DNA of 64,000 nt, from NCBI RefSeq assembly GCF_009733815.1, contig NZ_WNXY01000007.1:248001-312000 (forward strand), written 5' to 3'. How positions within the stretch are numbered: the first letter of the stretch is position 1; each line of letters begins with the position of its first letter. The position numbers and the translations under genes are program-made. The DNA comes from Pseudactinotalea suaedae (GTDB lineage Bacteria > Actinomycetota > Actinomycetes > Actinomycetales > Beutenbergiaceae). This document shows, in pieces, positions 39,160-49,826 of the stretch. A model generated the notes under the pieces. It was not told where the DNA came from. It was given only the letters and a program-made list of their open reading frames with translations, and did no database searches.

Positions 39160-41553
39160 TCATGGCGCGCACGCGAGGCTGACGGGCGCCAGACCCGGTG
39201 CGCTCAGCGTCACGATAGTGCGCTCGGAGCACCGGACGAACACGGCGATGCGGCCGTCGAGCGTGGAGCGGCTCTCGGAGCTGTAGGGGGTGTTGTCACC
39301 GAGGTCACCGTTCTCGAGACCCAGCAGCTCCCCCGCCTCCACCCGGGCGGTCACCACGACCTCACCACGCGCGGGGCGGCCGTGCTCGTCGCGCAGGACG
39401 CACTCGATCTGTGCCACCCCGTCGAGGCCGAGCCCGACGGCGCCGGCGGCGTCCACGATGTCGGCCGGCGGTCGCCACCGGGTCGCCTCCATGCTGGTAA
39501 CCGGTCCTCGCGGGACCAGCTCGTCCCGAGCCACGACGACGCCGTCCTGCAGGACGCTGAGCACGAGCGGTGCGTCCTGCGGTGCCACCTCGGCGCTCCA
39601 GCAGCCGATCTCCTCGTCCCGCCGGAGCTCGACCTGCTCGCCCGCACAGGTCAGGGTGAGGTCGTCGCCGTTCGCGAAGCAGAGCACCTCCAGCAGCGGC
39701 CCGGCCGAGGCGTCCCAGGTCCTGGAGACCGGGTGCGTCCAGAACGGTCGGCGTTCCTCGCCGGCGCCCGGAGGGCGGGTCACGAGGTAGGCGACGGGTT
39801 CCTCCGACCACCAGCTGCGGCGCAGGTGCCAGGTGTGCTTCTCGAATCCGGCGAGCGTGAGCACACCGGCCCCCGAGCCGTGGATCGGCCACCCGTGCGC
39901 CTCCCCCAGGTAGTCGATGCCGGTCCACAGGAACTGGCCGGCCACGTAGTCGTTGTCGAGCACGTACCGCCACGCGTCGTAGCGATGGGAGTTCTCGCTG
40001 CCGACGAACGGCTTGTGGGGGAACCGGTCGTGGTCGGCCGCGTAGAGGTGCTCCTTGTAGTTGTAGCCCACGAGGTCGACGGTCTCCAGCAGCCCGGTGC
40101 GGCTGGAGACCTCCGGGAACGCTGCCGCCAGGGTGACGGGACGCGAGGGGTCCAGGCGCCGGACGATGCCCGCCAGTCGCTCGGCGATCCCGGTCAGCCG
40201 CCGCATGTCGGGTCGATCGGGGTCGTAGACGCGCTCGGCCGCCGGCTTGTTCGCGTCGTTGTTGCCGGTCATCTCGTCGAAGAGCGGGCTCGCGTAGGGG
40301 TCGTTCGGATAGTCGATCTCGTTGCCGATGCTCCAGGCGATGATCGACGGGTGGTGACGGTGGGCGTCGACCATCGCGGTGAGGTCCTGCTCGTACCACT
40401 GCGGGAAGTCGGCGGCGTCGCCCTGGTGCCGCGGCGGGTAGACGTTGTGCCCCTGCCACCACTTGTTCTTCGGGTTCTCCCACTCGTCGAACGCCTCGTC
40501 GATGACGAACAGGCCGAGGAGGTCGCACAGCTGGTACAGCTCGGGCGCATGCGGGTTGTGCGCCATCCGGACGGCGTTGCAGCCCATCCGCTTGAGGCTG
40601 AGCAGCCGTCGCAGCCACACCTCCGCCGGAACGGCGGTGCCGAGGCACCCCGCGTCCTCGTGCAGGCAGACGCCCTGCAGGAGGCGCGGCCGGCCGTTGA
40701 TCGAGAACCCGTCGTCGGGGTCGAAGGCGAACGTGCGGATGCCGAGCACCGTCTGGTCCGTCGAGCCCACCTGGTCGCCGTTCTGCGGCCAGCGCAGCGT
40801 CGTCGTGAGCCGGTAGAGGTGCGGCTCGGTGTCGGACCACAGCTGCGGCTGCGCGATCTCCACGAGCAGGTCGACGTCCGCGGTGCCGTGGGCGGGGACC
40901 TCGACCTCGGACGTCACGCCGTGGACGCTGTCCGTGGTGAGGGAGCGCAGCTCGTGGTGCACGTGGACCGCCGCCGGGTGGTCGAGACCGCTCGTGATCT
41001 GGTGCTCGAGCCGCACCGTGGCGTGCTCGGGATCGGCCGCGACGGTCGTGAGGACCGTGCCCGGCTCAGGGATGTGCACCTGCTCGCGCACCTGCAGCTC
41101 GACGCGGCGGGTGATGCCGGCACCGTTGTACCAGCGCGAGTTCGACAGCCGGGTGTGCTCGACGCGGACCGCGACGACGAGGTCGTCGTCGGGGGCGTAG
41201 GAGACGATCTCGGTCAGGTCGAAGGCGAACCGCGCGTATCCCGAGGGCCGACCACCCAGGTGGTACCCGTTCACCCAGACGGCAGCGTTGCGGTAGACGC
41301 CGTGGAACACGAGCTGGATCGAGCGTCCTTCGAGAGGCCCCAGGTCGGTGAGCGGGACGTGCGTGCGGTACCAGGCCACACCAGCCGGCAGGTACCCGGT
41401 GCCGCTGGAGTGCTCGACGGCGAACGGCTGCTCCACGCTCCAGTCGTGCGGCACCGTGACCGGACGCCACGCCTGCTCGTCGACGCGCTTGCGCCACACG
41501 TCGGGATCGTCGACCGGCAGGAATGCCCAGCTGGTGATGTCAAGAGAGCGCAC
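39160..41553 (-). CDS. glycoside hydrolase family 2 beta-galactosidase-like enzyme
   Basis: The 797-residue enzyme has a GH2 sugar-binding domain (1-150), an immunoglobulin-like domain (about 155-275), a TIM barrel with acid/base Glu412 (SIGNEIDYP) and nucleophile Glu520 (FVGSEN), and C-terminal beta domains. It lacks a signal peptide and hydrolyses imported oligosaccharides, most likely beta-galactosides, though other GH2 activities are possible. It starts at a GTG after AAGGACG. It overlaps YesL by 14 bases and precedes the ROK regulator. Confidence 0.88.
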   Translation of the reverse strand: MRSLDITSWAFLPVDDPDVWRKRVDEQAWRPVTVPHDWSVEQPFAVEHSSGTGYLPAGVAWYRTHVPLTDLGPLEGRSIQLVFHGVYRNAAVWVNGYHLGGRPSGYARFAFDLTEIVSYAPDDDLVVAVRVEHTRLSNSRWYNGAGITRRVELQVREQVHIPEPGTVLTTVAADPEHATVRLEHQITSGLDHPAAVHVHHELRSLTTDSVHGVTSEVEVPAHGTADVDLLVEIAQPQLWSDTEPHLYRLTTTLRWPQNGDQVGSTDQTVLGIRTFAFDPDDGFSINGRPRLLQGVCLHEDAGCLGTAVPAEVWLRRLLSLKRMGCNAVRMAHNPHAPELYQLCDLLGLFVIDEAFDEWENPKNKWWQGHNVYPPRHQGDAADFPQWYEQDLTAMVDAHRHHPSIIAWSIGNEIDYPNDPYASPLFDEMTGNNDANKPAAERVYDPDRPDMRRLTGIAERLAGIVRRLDPSRPVTLAAAFPEVSSRTGLLETVDLVGYNYKEHLYAADHDRFPHKPFVGSENSHRYDAWRYVLDNDYVAGQFLWTGIDYLGEAHGWPIHGSGAGVLTLAGFEKHTWHLRRSWWSEEPVAYLVTRPPGAGEERRPFWTHPVSRTWDASAGPLLEVLCFANGDDLTLTCAGEQVELRRDEEIGCWSAEVAPQDAPLVLSVLQDGVVVARDELVPRGPVTSMEATRWRPPADIVDAAGAVGLGLDGVAQIECVLRDEHGRPARGEVVVTARVEAGELLGLENGDLGDNTPYSSESRSTLDGRIAVFVRCSERTIVTLSAPGLAPVSLACAP

Positions 41554-42217
41554 GTGCGGTTCCGTCCTTGGTGACGAGGTCTGAGCGGGGTGCCGGGATG
41601 TAGGTGTCGAAGACGCGGACGAAGAGGATGCCGGTGAGCACCGCGACGGCGGCGAACCCGAACGCGAACCAGAGCAGCCCGTAGACCGCCACGCGGGGGT
41701 AGAAGACGGTGACCACGACCGGGAGCGAGGTGAGCGCCATGGCGGCGAGCGCGGTCAGCGGGTGTCGCCAGGCCATCAGGCGTGCGTTGCGCAGCACCCG
41801 CGAGGTCACGTCGTCGAACGTGGCCAGGTAGGGGAAGGCGAACAGACCGGTCAGCGCCAGCTGGACCACCAGCACCAACCAGATCACGAGCAGGACGAGC
41901 TGGGCCACCCCGGCCACGAACGTCGTCACCACCACGTACCAGGCGGCCAGCACGCCGGCCAGCGACGCGAGCACCAGCAGCAGCTGGCTGCCGCGCCGGA
42001 CGTTCTCGCGGAAGGCCCGCAGGTAGTCACCGGTGACGGACTCGGAGCGACCACGGACGATCCTCATGGCGGTCCCGTGCAGGGCGGTCACCGAGGCGCC
42101 GAGCGTGACGACCGGCAACGAGGTGGCGACGAAGATCAGGTTGAGGACGATCACGTCCGCCGCCTTGCCCAGCACGCGCATGAGGGCCGAGTCGGCGCTG
42201 AAGATGCTGTCGAGCAC
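41540..42217 (-). CDS. YesL family (DUF624) membrane protein
   Basis: The 225-residue protein has about five membrane helices. YesL/DUF624 proteins occur beside LplB/LplC-type sugar ABC transporters, and their role is unknown. The second GTG (42217) was chosen over the first (42223) because the AGGAGGA site at 42224-42230 is six bases away from it but abuts the first. The 3' end overlaps the GH2 gene, and a strong hairpin separates it from the binding-protein gene. Confidence 0.82.
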   Translation of the reverse strand: MLDSIFSADSALMRVLGKAADVIVLNLIFVATSLPVVTLGASVTALHGTAMRIVRGRSESVTGDYLRAFRENVRRGSQLLLVLASLAGVLAAWYVVVTTFVAGVAQLVLLVIWLVLVVQLALTGLFAFPYLATFDDVTSRVLRNARLMAWRHPLTALAAMALTSLPVVVTVFYPRVAVYGLLWFAFGFAAVAVLTGILFVRVFDTYIPAPRSDLVTKDGTARALS

Positions 42218-42223
42218 GCGCAC

Positions 42224-42230
42224 TCCTCCT
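42224..42230 (-). promoter_or_regulatory. YesL ribosome-binding site that decides the start
   Basis: AGGAGGA on the minus strand directly abuts the GTG at 42223, so initiation is better placed at the GTG at 42217, six bases downstream of the site. Confidence 0.65.
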
Positions 42231-42237
42231 CTGGGTC

Positions 42238-42275
42238 GGCGGGTGCAGGCCGTGGCTCCACGGCCTGCACCCGCC
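42238..42275 (-). promoter_or_regulatory. 17-bp-stem hairpin after the binding-protein gene
   Basis: Perfect 17-base arms (42238-42254 and 42259-42275) with a 4-base loop begin 17 bases after the solute-binding-protein stop and end 7 bases before the YesL ribosome-binding site. It is the same arrangement as at 9716-9749 in the other sugar operon. No T-tract is present. Confidence 0.75.
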
Positions 42276-42292
42276 CGCTGATCGGCTGCTGA

Positions 42293-43858
42293 CTATCCCT
42301 GGTTCTGCGCCCAGGCGTCGAGATCCGCCTGGACCGAGGCCAGCGCGTCCTCGTAGCCGGCGTCGAGCAGCTTCTGCCGCATCTCCGCGATCGCAGCCTC
42401 AGGGTCGGCGAACTTGCCGTACTGCAGCTGCGGGATGTACTCGGAGAACACGCTGCCCATCGCGGCCAGGATCGGGTCGATCGGGTCCTTGTTGATGAGG
42501 AGCGTCGAGTACGGGTAGTCCTTGGCGTCGGCGTCGAGCTGGTCGAAGAGCTCCTGCTTGTTCGGTGCGTCGGTCACCCGCGGCAGCTCGAACTCGTCCA
42601 TCCGCCCGCCCCAGAAGTTCGCTCCCAGGCTGTCCGTCGAGGAGTCGTAGCCCTCGGGGAAGTCGAGGAAGCCGTCGTCGGTGACGATGTAGTCGGTGCC
42701 CTCGATGCCGAAGTTCAGCAGCCGGTAGCACTCCTCGTCGTTGCGGATCAGCTCGTACACCTCGAGAGCCTTCTCCGGGTTGCTCGAGTTCGCGCTGACC
42801 GCCATGGCGCCGTGGGTGAGGATGTCGCGGAAGTAGTTCCCGTTCTCCTGGCCCCAGTAGAAGAATCGCGGGTCCGAACCGGGCTGCTTGGTCGACAGGT
42901 TGTCGTACACGCCTCCGGTGAAGGTCTGCGTGTGGTGCTGGTCCACGCCGGACAGGCCGGCGTAGAGCTGCTCACGGGTGTCGCCGTCGTAGTTGAGCGC
43001 GTCCTCGCGCCAGACACCCATCTCGTTCCACTCCTGGGCGAGCTCGGCCGCCTCGAGCAGCTCGTCACCCTCCATGTACCAGGAGGTGACGGTGTCGGGG
43101 TCCGACTCGGAGGTGTGGAACGGGTAGTAGTTGCCCGCGCTGACCTGCTGGAGGGTCTGCAGGTCGGTGTGCCCCTGGAGGTAGCCCGTCAGCGCGGCCT
43201 CGTTGGCGCCGGCGACGTCCCACGGGTAGGCGTCGGGGACGTTGTCCTTGACCCACTGGAAGTAGGTCGTGAAGTCCTCGAACTCCGTGATCTCACCGTC
43301 GGGGAAGCCCGCCTGGGTGGCCCAGTCGCCGCGGTAGAAGAAGCCGTGGTTCGTCCACTGGGTGAAGTTGTCCTCGGGGATGAAGTAGATCTCGCCGTCG
43401 TCGAGCTTGGTCACCTCCCAGTGCCCCTCGCTGTCGACCTGCTCCCAGGTCTGCGGGGCGAACTCCTGGAGCATCTCGGGGCTCAGCGGCAGGAAGGCGC
43501 CCTTCTCGGCGTTCTCCCACGCGAACAGCCAGTCGGTCGCGGTGGTGATCAGGTCGACGTTGTCGTCGCCGGACAGGAGCTGCACGTTGTACTGGGTCTG
43601 CCAGTCGGCCCACTCGATGTAGTACAGGTCCAGCGTCGCGTTCGCCTGCTCGATCAACCGCTCGTTGAGCTGCTCGAGCATCGCTTCCAGCCGACCGTTC
43701 GTCGGCTTGTCGCCCAGCACCAGCATGGTGATCTCGGTCGGTGCGCCGCCCTCGCCGCCACCTCCGCCGTCCCCGCCGCCGGAGCAGGCCGCCAGCGCGG
43801 CCACGCTCATGCCGAACGCTGCGACCGCGGCCGCAGCCTTGACAGTCCTTCTTCTCAT
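42293..43858 (-). CDS. sugar ABC transporter substrate-binding lipoprotein (LplA type)
   Basis: The 521-residue family 1 solute-binding protein has a lipoprotein signal peptide and lipobox AALAAC, then a Gly-rich linker. The large size and the LplB/LplC partners suggest the oligosaccharide-importing LplA/YtcQ group. AAGGAG precedes the ATG. It binds the oligosaccharide later cut by the GH2 enzyme. Confidence 0.9.
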   Translation of the reverse strand: MRRRTVKAAAAVAAFGMSVAALAACSGGGDGGGGGEGGAPTEITMLVLGDKPTNGRLEAMLEQLNERLIEQANATLDLYYIEWADWQTQYNVQLLSGDDNVDLITTATDWLFAWENAEKGAFLPLSPEMLQEFAPQTWEQVDSEGHWEVTKLDDGEIYFIPEDNFTQWTNHGFFYRGDWATQAGFPDGEITEFEDFTTYFQWVKDNVPDAYPWDVAGANEAALTGYLQGHTDLQTLQQVSAGNYYPFHTSESDPDTVTSWYMEGDELLEAAELAQEWNEMGVWREDALNYDGDTREQLYAGLSGVDQHHTQTFTGGVYDNLSTKQPGSDPRFFYWGQENGNYFRDILTHGAMAVSANSSNPEKALEVYELIRNDEECYRLLNFGIEGTDYIVTDDGFLDFPEGYDSSTDSLGANFWGGRMDEFELPRVTDAPNKQELFDQLDADAKDYPYSTLLINKDPIDPILAAMGSVFSEYIPQLQYGKFADPEAAIAEMRQKLLDAGYEDALASVQADLDAWAQNQG

Positions 43859-43902
43859 GCGAGTCTCCTTCGTCTCGTACTTCGGGTGTGCGGTGGTGGG
43901 GT

Positions 43903-43917
43903 GCCTCGTCGCGAGGC
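43903..43917 (-). promoter_or_regulatory. short hairpin after the LplC-type permease gene
   Basis: Six-base arms GCCTCG and CGAGGC with a 3-base loop lie six bases after the permease stop. A weak element, possibly a 3' processing mark. Confidence 0.3.
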
Positions 43918-43922
43918 GGCTG

Positions 43923-44903
43923 TCATCCCTTCACGGCACCGACGGTGATGCCGGTGACGAAGTACTTCTGGACGAAGGGGTAGAGCAGCAAGATCGGTCC
44001 GGTCGCCACGACGGCGCTGGCCATCTTCAGGGTGTTGCTCGGCAGGTCGGTGATGCTGACGTTGGAACCCGCCACGGAGTTGCGCAGCGCGTTGGCCGTG
44101 TTGATCAGGTTGTAGAGGTGGTACTGCAGCGGTTTGAACTCGACGGAGCTGCCCAGGTACAGCGACGACAGGTACCACTCGTTCCAGTAGCCGAGCGCGA
44201 GGAACAGCCCGATGGTCGCCAGCGCCGGCTTCATCATCGGCAAGGTGAGCTGGGAGAAGATCCGGAAGTCCCCCGCACCGTCGACCTTGCCCGACTCGAT
44301 GATCTCGTAGGGCACGGTCCGCATGAAGTTCTTCATCAGGATGATCAGCCACGGCGTCATCAGCAGCTGGAGGAACACGGCCAGGTAGCTGCCGCGCAGC
44401 CCGAGGTCGCGTGCCACCCACAGGAACGTGGGCGCCAGCCCGGCGGAGAACAGGGTGGTGAAGTAGATGAAGAACGAGATGTAGTTCCGGAACCGGAAGT
44501 CCTTGCGGTAGAGCGCGAACCCGGTCATCGCGATCACGAACAGCCCGATGGCGGTTCCCACCGTGGTCATGGTGACCGTGACCACATAGGAGCCGATGAT
44601 CTGCCGCGGCGCCTTGAAGATGTACTCGTACGCCGTGAGGGTGAACCCGCGGGGCAGCAGCCCGAACCCGTCGCGGACCACCGCCGACTCGCTCGAGAGC
44701 GAGGCGGAGATGATCAGCACGAACGGGAGCGCGCAGAACAGCGCGAACAGGCTCACCGTGACGTACGAGATGCCCCGGAGCACGTAGTCGCCCGTGCTCA
44801 GCTTGATCGTGCGGGGGCGTGTCTGCAGCGGAGAGCTCCGCTCGCCCGTCACCACCGCGGCGACCTCGACAGCGGCCGGTGCGGCCGTCTCAGAAGAGTG
44901 CAT
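43923..44903 (-). CDS. carbohydrate ABC transporter permease (LplC type)
   Basis: The 326-residue membrane protein has about six helices and an EAA-type loop (IIESGKVDGAGDFRIFSQLTLP). The N-terminal 35 residues are cytoplasmic. Its start overlaps the end of the LplB-type gene by 14 bases. It forms the membrane channel with that permease; the ATPase is encoded elsewhere. Confidence 0.9.
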   Translation of the reverse strand: MHSSETAAPAAVEVAAVVTGERSSPLQTRPRTIKLSTGDYVLRGISYVTVSLFALFCALPFVLIISASLSSESAVVRDGFGLLPRGFTLTAYEYIFKAPRQIIGSYVVTVTMTTVGTAIGLFVIAMTGFALYRKDFRFRNYISFFIYFTTLFSAGLAPTFLWVARDLGLRGSYLAVFLQLLMTPWLIILMKNFMRTVPYEIIESGKVDGAGDFRIFSQLTLPMMKPALATIGLFLALGYWNEWYLSSLYLGSSVEFKPLQYHLYNLINTANALRNSVAGSNVSITDLPSNTLKMASAVVATGPILLLYPFVQKYFVTGITVGAVKG

Positions 44904-45831
44904 AGTCCTTGTTCATCCTTCGCACGAACCAGTTGGCCAGCATCACGAGGGTGAATCCGAAGATCGACTGGTAGAGCCCCACGGCGGTCGACGTCGTGAA
45001 GTTGTTCTGCGACATCACCATCCGGTACACGGCGGTCTCGATGATGTCGGTGGTCTGGTAGAGGGTGGCGTTGTTGCCCACGAGGTTCCAGAACAGGCCG
45101 AAGTTGCCGTGCATGATGCCGCCCAGGGAGAACAGCAGCAGGATGATGAACGTCGGTTTCAGGCTCGGCAGGATGATGTAGCGGATGCGCTGCCAGGCGG
45201 ACGCACCGTCGATCGCCGCCGCCTCGAACAGGCTCTTGTCGATCCCCATGATCGCGGCGAAGTACACGATCGAGCCGTAGCCGGTGCTCTGCCACAGGTG
45301 CACCAGCACGATGATGAACGGCCAGGCGCCGGCGATGCTGTAGATCTTGATCGGGTCGCCGCCGGTCTGCACGATCAGGGCGTTCAGGGCGCCGGTGTCG
45401 TAGTTCAGCAGGTTGAAGGCGATCACCCCGATGAGCACCACCGAGATGAAGTAGGGCAGGAACATCAGGGTCTGCGCGACCTTCTTGAAGTACTTCATGC
45501 GGATCTCGTTGAGCATGATCGCCAACGAGATCTGCAGGATGTTCCCCAGCACGATGAACGCCAGGTTGTACAGGATGGTGTTGCGCGTCAGCAGCCACAG
45601 CTGCCCGGACCTGATGAGGAACTCGAAGTTCTGCAGCCCGACGAACGGGCTGCCGAAGATGCCGTCGCGGTAGTTGAAGTTGGTGAAGGCGATCCAGATC
45701 CCGGGCAGCGGCGCGTAGTTGAACACCACGAAGAACGCCACGGCCGGCAGGCACATGAGCAGCAGCACCTTGCTGTCCATGATGCTCCGCAGCAGCGATC
45801 GAGGGCGACGCGTAGCGGCGGTACTGGCCAT
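44890..45831 (-). CDS. carbohydrate ABC transporter permease (LplB type)
   Basis: The 313-residue membrane protein has six helices, the EAA loop FEAAAIDGASAWQRIRYIILP and LplB-like FNYAPLPGIWIAFTNFNYRD. The ATG at 45831 follows AGAGAGG. An in-frame GTG at 45888 was rejected because it lies on the operator palindrome. It is the first gene of the operon that ends with the ROK regulator. Confidence 0.9.
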   Translation of the reverse strand: MASTAATRRPRSLLRSIMDSKVLLLMCLPAVAFFVVFNYAPLPGIWIAFTNFNYRDGIFGSPFVGLQNFEFLIRSGQLWLLTRNTILYNLAFIVLGNILQISLAIMLNEIRMKYFKKVAQTLMFLPYFISVVLIGVIAFNLLNYDTGALNALIVQTGGDPIKIYSIAGAWPFIIVLVHLWQSTGYGSIVYFAAIMGIDKSLFEAAAIDGASAWQRIRYIILPSLKPTFIILLLFSLGGIMHGNFGLFWNLVGNNATLYQTTDIIETAVYRMVMSQNNFTTSTAVGLYQSIFGFTLVMLANWFVRRMNKDYALF

Positions 45832-45880
45832 CCGTCTGCCTCTCTGCAGGAACGGGACCGGCGTCGTCGCCGGCTCTATG

Positions 45881-45905
45881 ATCGACACTAATTCTAACTG
45901 TCGAT
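45881..45905 (-). promoter_or_regulatory. operator palindrome overlapping the -10 box of the lplB-type operon
   Basis: Perfect 7-base arms ATCGACA (45881-45887) and TGTCGAT (45899-45905) flank 11 bases that contain TAGAAT (minus strand, 45891-45896), a near-consensus -10 box. Protein bound here would block polymerase. The AT-rich centre suits a ROK or LacI-type regulator, and the operon's own ROK protein is the natural candidate. Confidence 0.6.
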
Positions 45906-45969
45906 GAAACTGAGCAGACGGTACTCCACGGGCGCTCGGGGCGCAAGACCCTGGGTGCTACCGCCCGCG

Positions 45970-46000
45970 CGTGGCGCGTCCGGTCGAGGGACGCGCCACG
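45970..46000 (-). terminator. ahcY 3' hairpin terminator-like
   Basis: Twelve-base perfect arms (45970-45981 and 45989-46000) with a 7-base loop start 9 bases after the ahcY stop. As is common in high-GC actinobacteria there is no T-run. Confidence 0.65.
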
Positions 46001-46009
46001 TCGGGAACC

Positions 46010-47491
<1,482 letters not shown>

Positions 47492-47497
47492 GGCCCC

Positions 47498-47503
47498 AGG
47501 CTA
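47498..47503 (-). promoter_or_regulatory. -10 box for leaderless ahcY transcript
   Basis: TAGCCT on the minus strand is six bases from the ATG at 47491. Confidence 0.55.
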
Positions 47504-47655
47504 TCTGCGGCTCCTCCGCCTGGGGCCCCGAGGCGGACCGGTGCCCGGCACCGCGGCGCGCGTGCCCACCACGAGGACGATCGGTGGTCGCGCCGGGGTG
47601 CGGGCCGGTGCGGCTGCGAGACTGGTCGGCGTCGGCACCCGTAGGGAGGACAGTG

Positions 47656-48819
47656 ATGACGCACGCGTTCGACGAGATCACGGCGGAGCGCCTGCGGGCC
47701 AGCAACGGCAAGAAGTGGGTCGAGCACGGCTCTGCCACCGGGGCCTGGATCGCGGAGATGGACTTCGGCACGGCGCCGGCCGTGCAGGCGACCCTGCGGC
47801 GGACGGTCGAGACCGGCGAGGGGCTCGGCTACCTGCCCACGCGCTCCCTGGCCGCACTGCAGCGCTCGTTCGCGGGTTTCGTCGCCGCGCGGTACGACTG
47901 GCACCCGGCACCCGAGGACGTGCGTCCGATCGCGGACGTGCTGTCCGGGTTGCAGGCGGCCGTGCGGCTGACCTCCCGCCCGGCGTCGCCGCTCATCCTG
48001 CCGACGCCGGCCTACATGCCGTTCCTCACCCTGCCGGGCGCCCTGGATCGCGAGGTGATCCAGGTGCCGCTGGTCCGGCAGCGGCACCGGTACGTCTACG
48101 ACCTCGAGGCCCTCGACGCCGCCTTCGCCGCCGGCGGTCACCTGCTGGTGCTGTGCAACCCGCACAACCCGGTGGGGCGGGTGCTGGAGCGTGACGAGCT
48201 GCTGGCGATCAGCGAGGTCGTCGAGCGCCACGGGGGACGGGTGTTCGCCGACGAGATCCACGCCCCGCTCACCTATCCGGGTCACCGGCACGTGCCGTAC
48301 GCGAGCATCTCCCCCGCAGCCGCCGCGCACGCGATCACCGCGATGTCGGCCTCCAAGGCCTTCAACCTCCCCGGCCTCAAGTGCGCTCAGCTCGTGCTGA
48401 GCTCCGACGCCGACCGCGAGGCGTGGGAGCGCGGCGGGCACCCCTACGAGGACCAGGCGTCCACCCTCGGGGCGCTCGCCGCCACGGCGGCCTACGCCGA
48501 GGGCGGCGACTGGCTCGACGACGTCATCGACTACCTCGACGGCAACCGCCGCGCACTCGCCGGCCTCGTGGCCGAGCACCTGCCCGGCGTGCTCGCCTCG
48601 GAGCTCGAGGGCACCTACTTGGCGTGGCTCGACTTCACCGCCACCGCGATCGAGGCGCCCGCGCCGTTCTTCCGGCGGCACGCCGATGTGGCGGCGACCG
48701 CCGGCGCGCTGTGCGGAGACGCCGGTCGCGGGTTCCTGCGGTTCAACATCGGGCTGCCGAGACCGCTGCTGGTGCAGGCGATCACCCGCATGGGTGCCGC
48801 GCTGGCCGAGGCGCGCTGA
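47656..48819 (+). CDS. MalY/PatB family C-S lyase (aminotransferase fold)
   Basis: The 387-residue PLP enzyme of fold type I has Lys234 (SASKAFNLPG), Asp199 (ADEIH) and the motif LCNPHNPVGR. MalY/PatB enzymes cleave cystathionine or cysteine conjugates to yield homocysteine or thiols. That fits beside ahcY, which also yields homocysteine. GGGAGGA precedes the ATG at 47656. Aminotransferase activity on other substrates is possible. Confidence 0.88.
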   Translation: MTHAFDEITAERLRASNGKKWVEHGSATGAWIAEMDFGTAPAVQATLRRTVETGEGLGYLPTRSLAALQRSFAGFVAARYDWHPAPEDVRPIADVLSGLQAAVRLTSRPASPLILPTPAYMPFLTLPGALDREVIQVPLVRQRHRYVYDLEALDAAFAAGGHLLVLCNPHNPVGRVLERDELLAISEVVERHGGRVFADEIHAPLTYPGHRHVPYASISPAAAAHAITAMSASKAFNLPGLKCAQLVLSSDADREAWERGGHPYEDQASTLGALAATAAYAEGGDWLDDVIDYLDGNRRALAGLVAEHLPGVLASELEGTYLAWLDFTATAIEAPAPFFRRHADVAATAGALCGDAGRGFLRFNIGLPRPLLVQAITRMGAALAEAR

Positions 48820-48820
48820 C

Positions 48821-49783
48821 CTAGTCGATCGGGCGGTCGGAGGTGGCCGGCTGCGGCGCGGTCACCGGGCCGGCGCGACGCAGGTCCGGCTCGAGGTAGA
48901 TCTGGGTGCTCAGCGGCACCGCGTCACGGATGCGTACCTCGGCGGCGTCGATCGCCTGCGAGACGTGCGCGGCGTCGTCGGCCCGCTCGACCTCGACCTT
49001 GGCGGCGACGAGGAGCTCGTCGGGCCCGAGGTGCAGCGTGCGCAGGTGGATCACCGAGACGATCCCCTGACCGGGGATCGCGGCCTCGATCGCGCGCTGG
49101 TGCTGGGGGTCCGCCGACTCCCCGAGGAGCATCGAGGCCATCTCCCTGGCCAGGAAGACGGCGATCACCACGAGCAGCACGCCGATCGCTCCGGACCCGA
49201 TCGCGTCCCAGCGGCCGTCGTGGGTCACCAGCGTCATCGACACGCCGAACAGGGCGAGCACGAGGCCGATGAGGGCGCCGAGGTCCTCGAGCAGGATCAC
49301 GGGGATCTCGGGGGCGCGGGACTCCTTGACGTACCGTGCGAAGGACTTGTCGCCGCGGACGTGGTTGGCCTCCCGGATCGCGGTCCGGAACGAGAACCCC
49401 TCCATCACGATGCCCAGTCCGAGCACGGCGAGCGGGACCCACCACCACCGGCCCTCGATCGGGTGCGGGTCGGAGAACTTGTGCCACGCCTCGTACAGCG
49501 CGAAGCAGCCACCGAGACTGAACAGCACGATCGAGACGATGAACGCGTAGATGTAGCGTGCGCGGCCGTACCCGAACTGGTGGTGCTCGGACGCGGCCCG
49601 GTTCGCGCGCCGGGCACCCAGGAGCAGCAGCCCCTGGTTGCCCGAGTCGGCGACCGAGTGCACGCCCTCGGCGAGCATCGAGGAGGAGCCTGTCAGGAGA
49701 TAGGCGACGAACTTCGTGACGGCGATGCCGAGGTTGGCTGCGAGGGCAGCGACGACGGCCTTCGTGCCTCCGCTGGATGACAT
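48821..49783 (-). CDS. cation diffusion facilitator transporter
   Basis: The 320-residue membrane protein has about six helices, His42 and Asp46 (VHSVADSGNQ) in helix 2, and Glu166/Asp167 (LLEDLGALIG) in helix 5, as in the CDF subgroup related to SLC30A9. The C-terminal part is a ferredoxin-like cytoplasmic domain. CDF proteins export Zn2+ or other divalent metals; the metal here is not fixed by sequence. A -10 box TACGCT lies seven bases upstream. It converges with the MalY gene at a 1-bp gap. Confidence 0.9.
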   Translation of the reverse strand: MSSSGGTKAVVAALAANLGIAVTKFVAYLLTGSSSMLAEGVHSVADSGNQGLLLLGARRANRAASEHHQFGYGRARYIYAFIVSIVLFSLGGCFALYEAWHKFSDPHPIEGRWWWVPLAVLGLGIVMEGFSFRTAIREANHVRGDKSFARYVKESRAPEIPVILLEDLGALIGLVLALFGVSMTLVTHDGRWDAIGSGAIGVLLVVIAVFLAREMASMLLGESADPQHQRAIEAAIPGQGIVSVIHLRTLHLGPDELLVAAKVEVERADDAAHVSQAIDAAEVRIRDAVPLSTQIYLEPDLRRAGPVTAPQPATSDRPID

Positions 49784-49790
49784 GGATCGG

Positions 49791-49796
49791 AGCGTA
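49791..49796 (-). promoter_or_regulatory. -10 box for leaderless CDF transcript
   Basis: TACGCT on the minus strand is seven bases from the ATG at 49783. Confidence 0.5.
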
Positions 49797-49826
49797 CGCC
49801 GATCCGGGCGCCGGGCGGCCCGCTCG

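Noticed and set aside
47492-47655. S-adenosylhomocysteine riboswitch before ahcY
   Set aside because: A -10 box six bases before the ATG implies there is no leader RNA, and no aptamer-like structure was seen.
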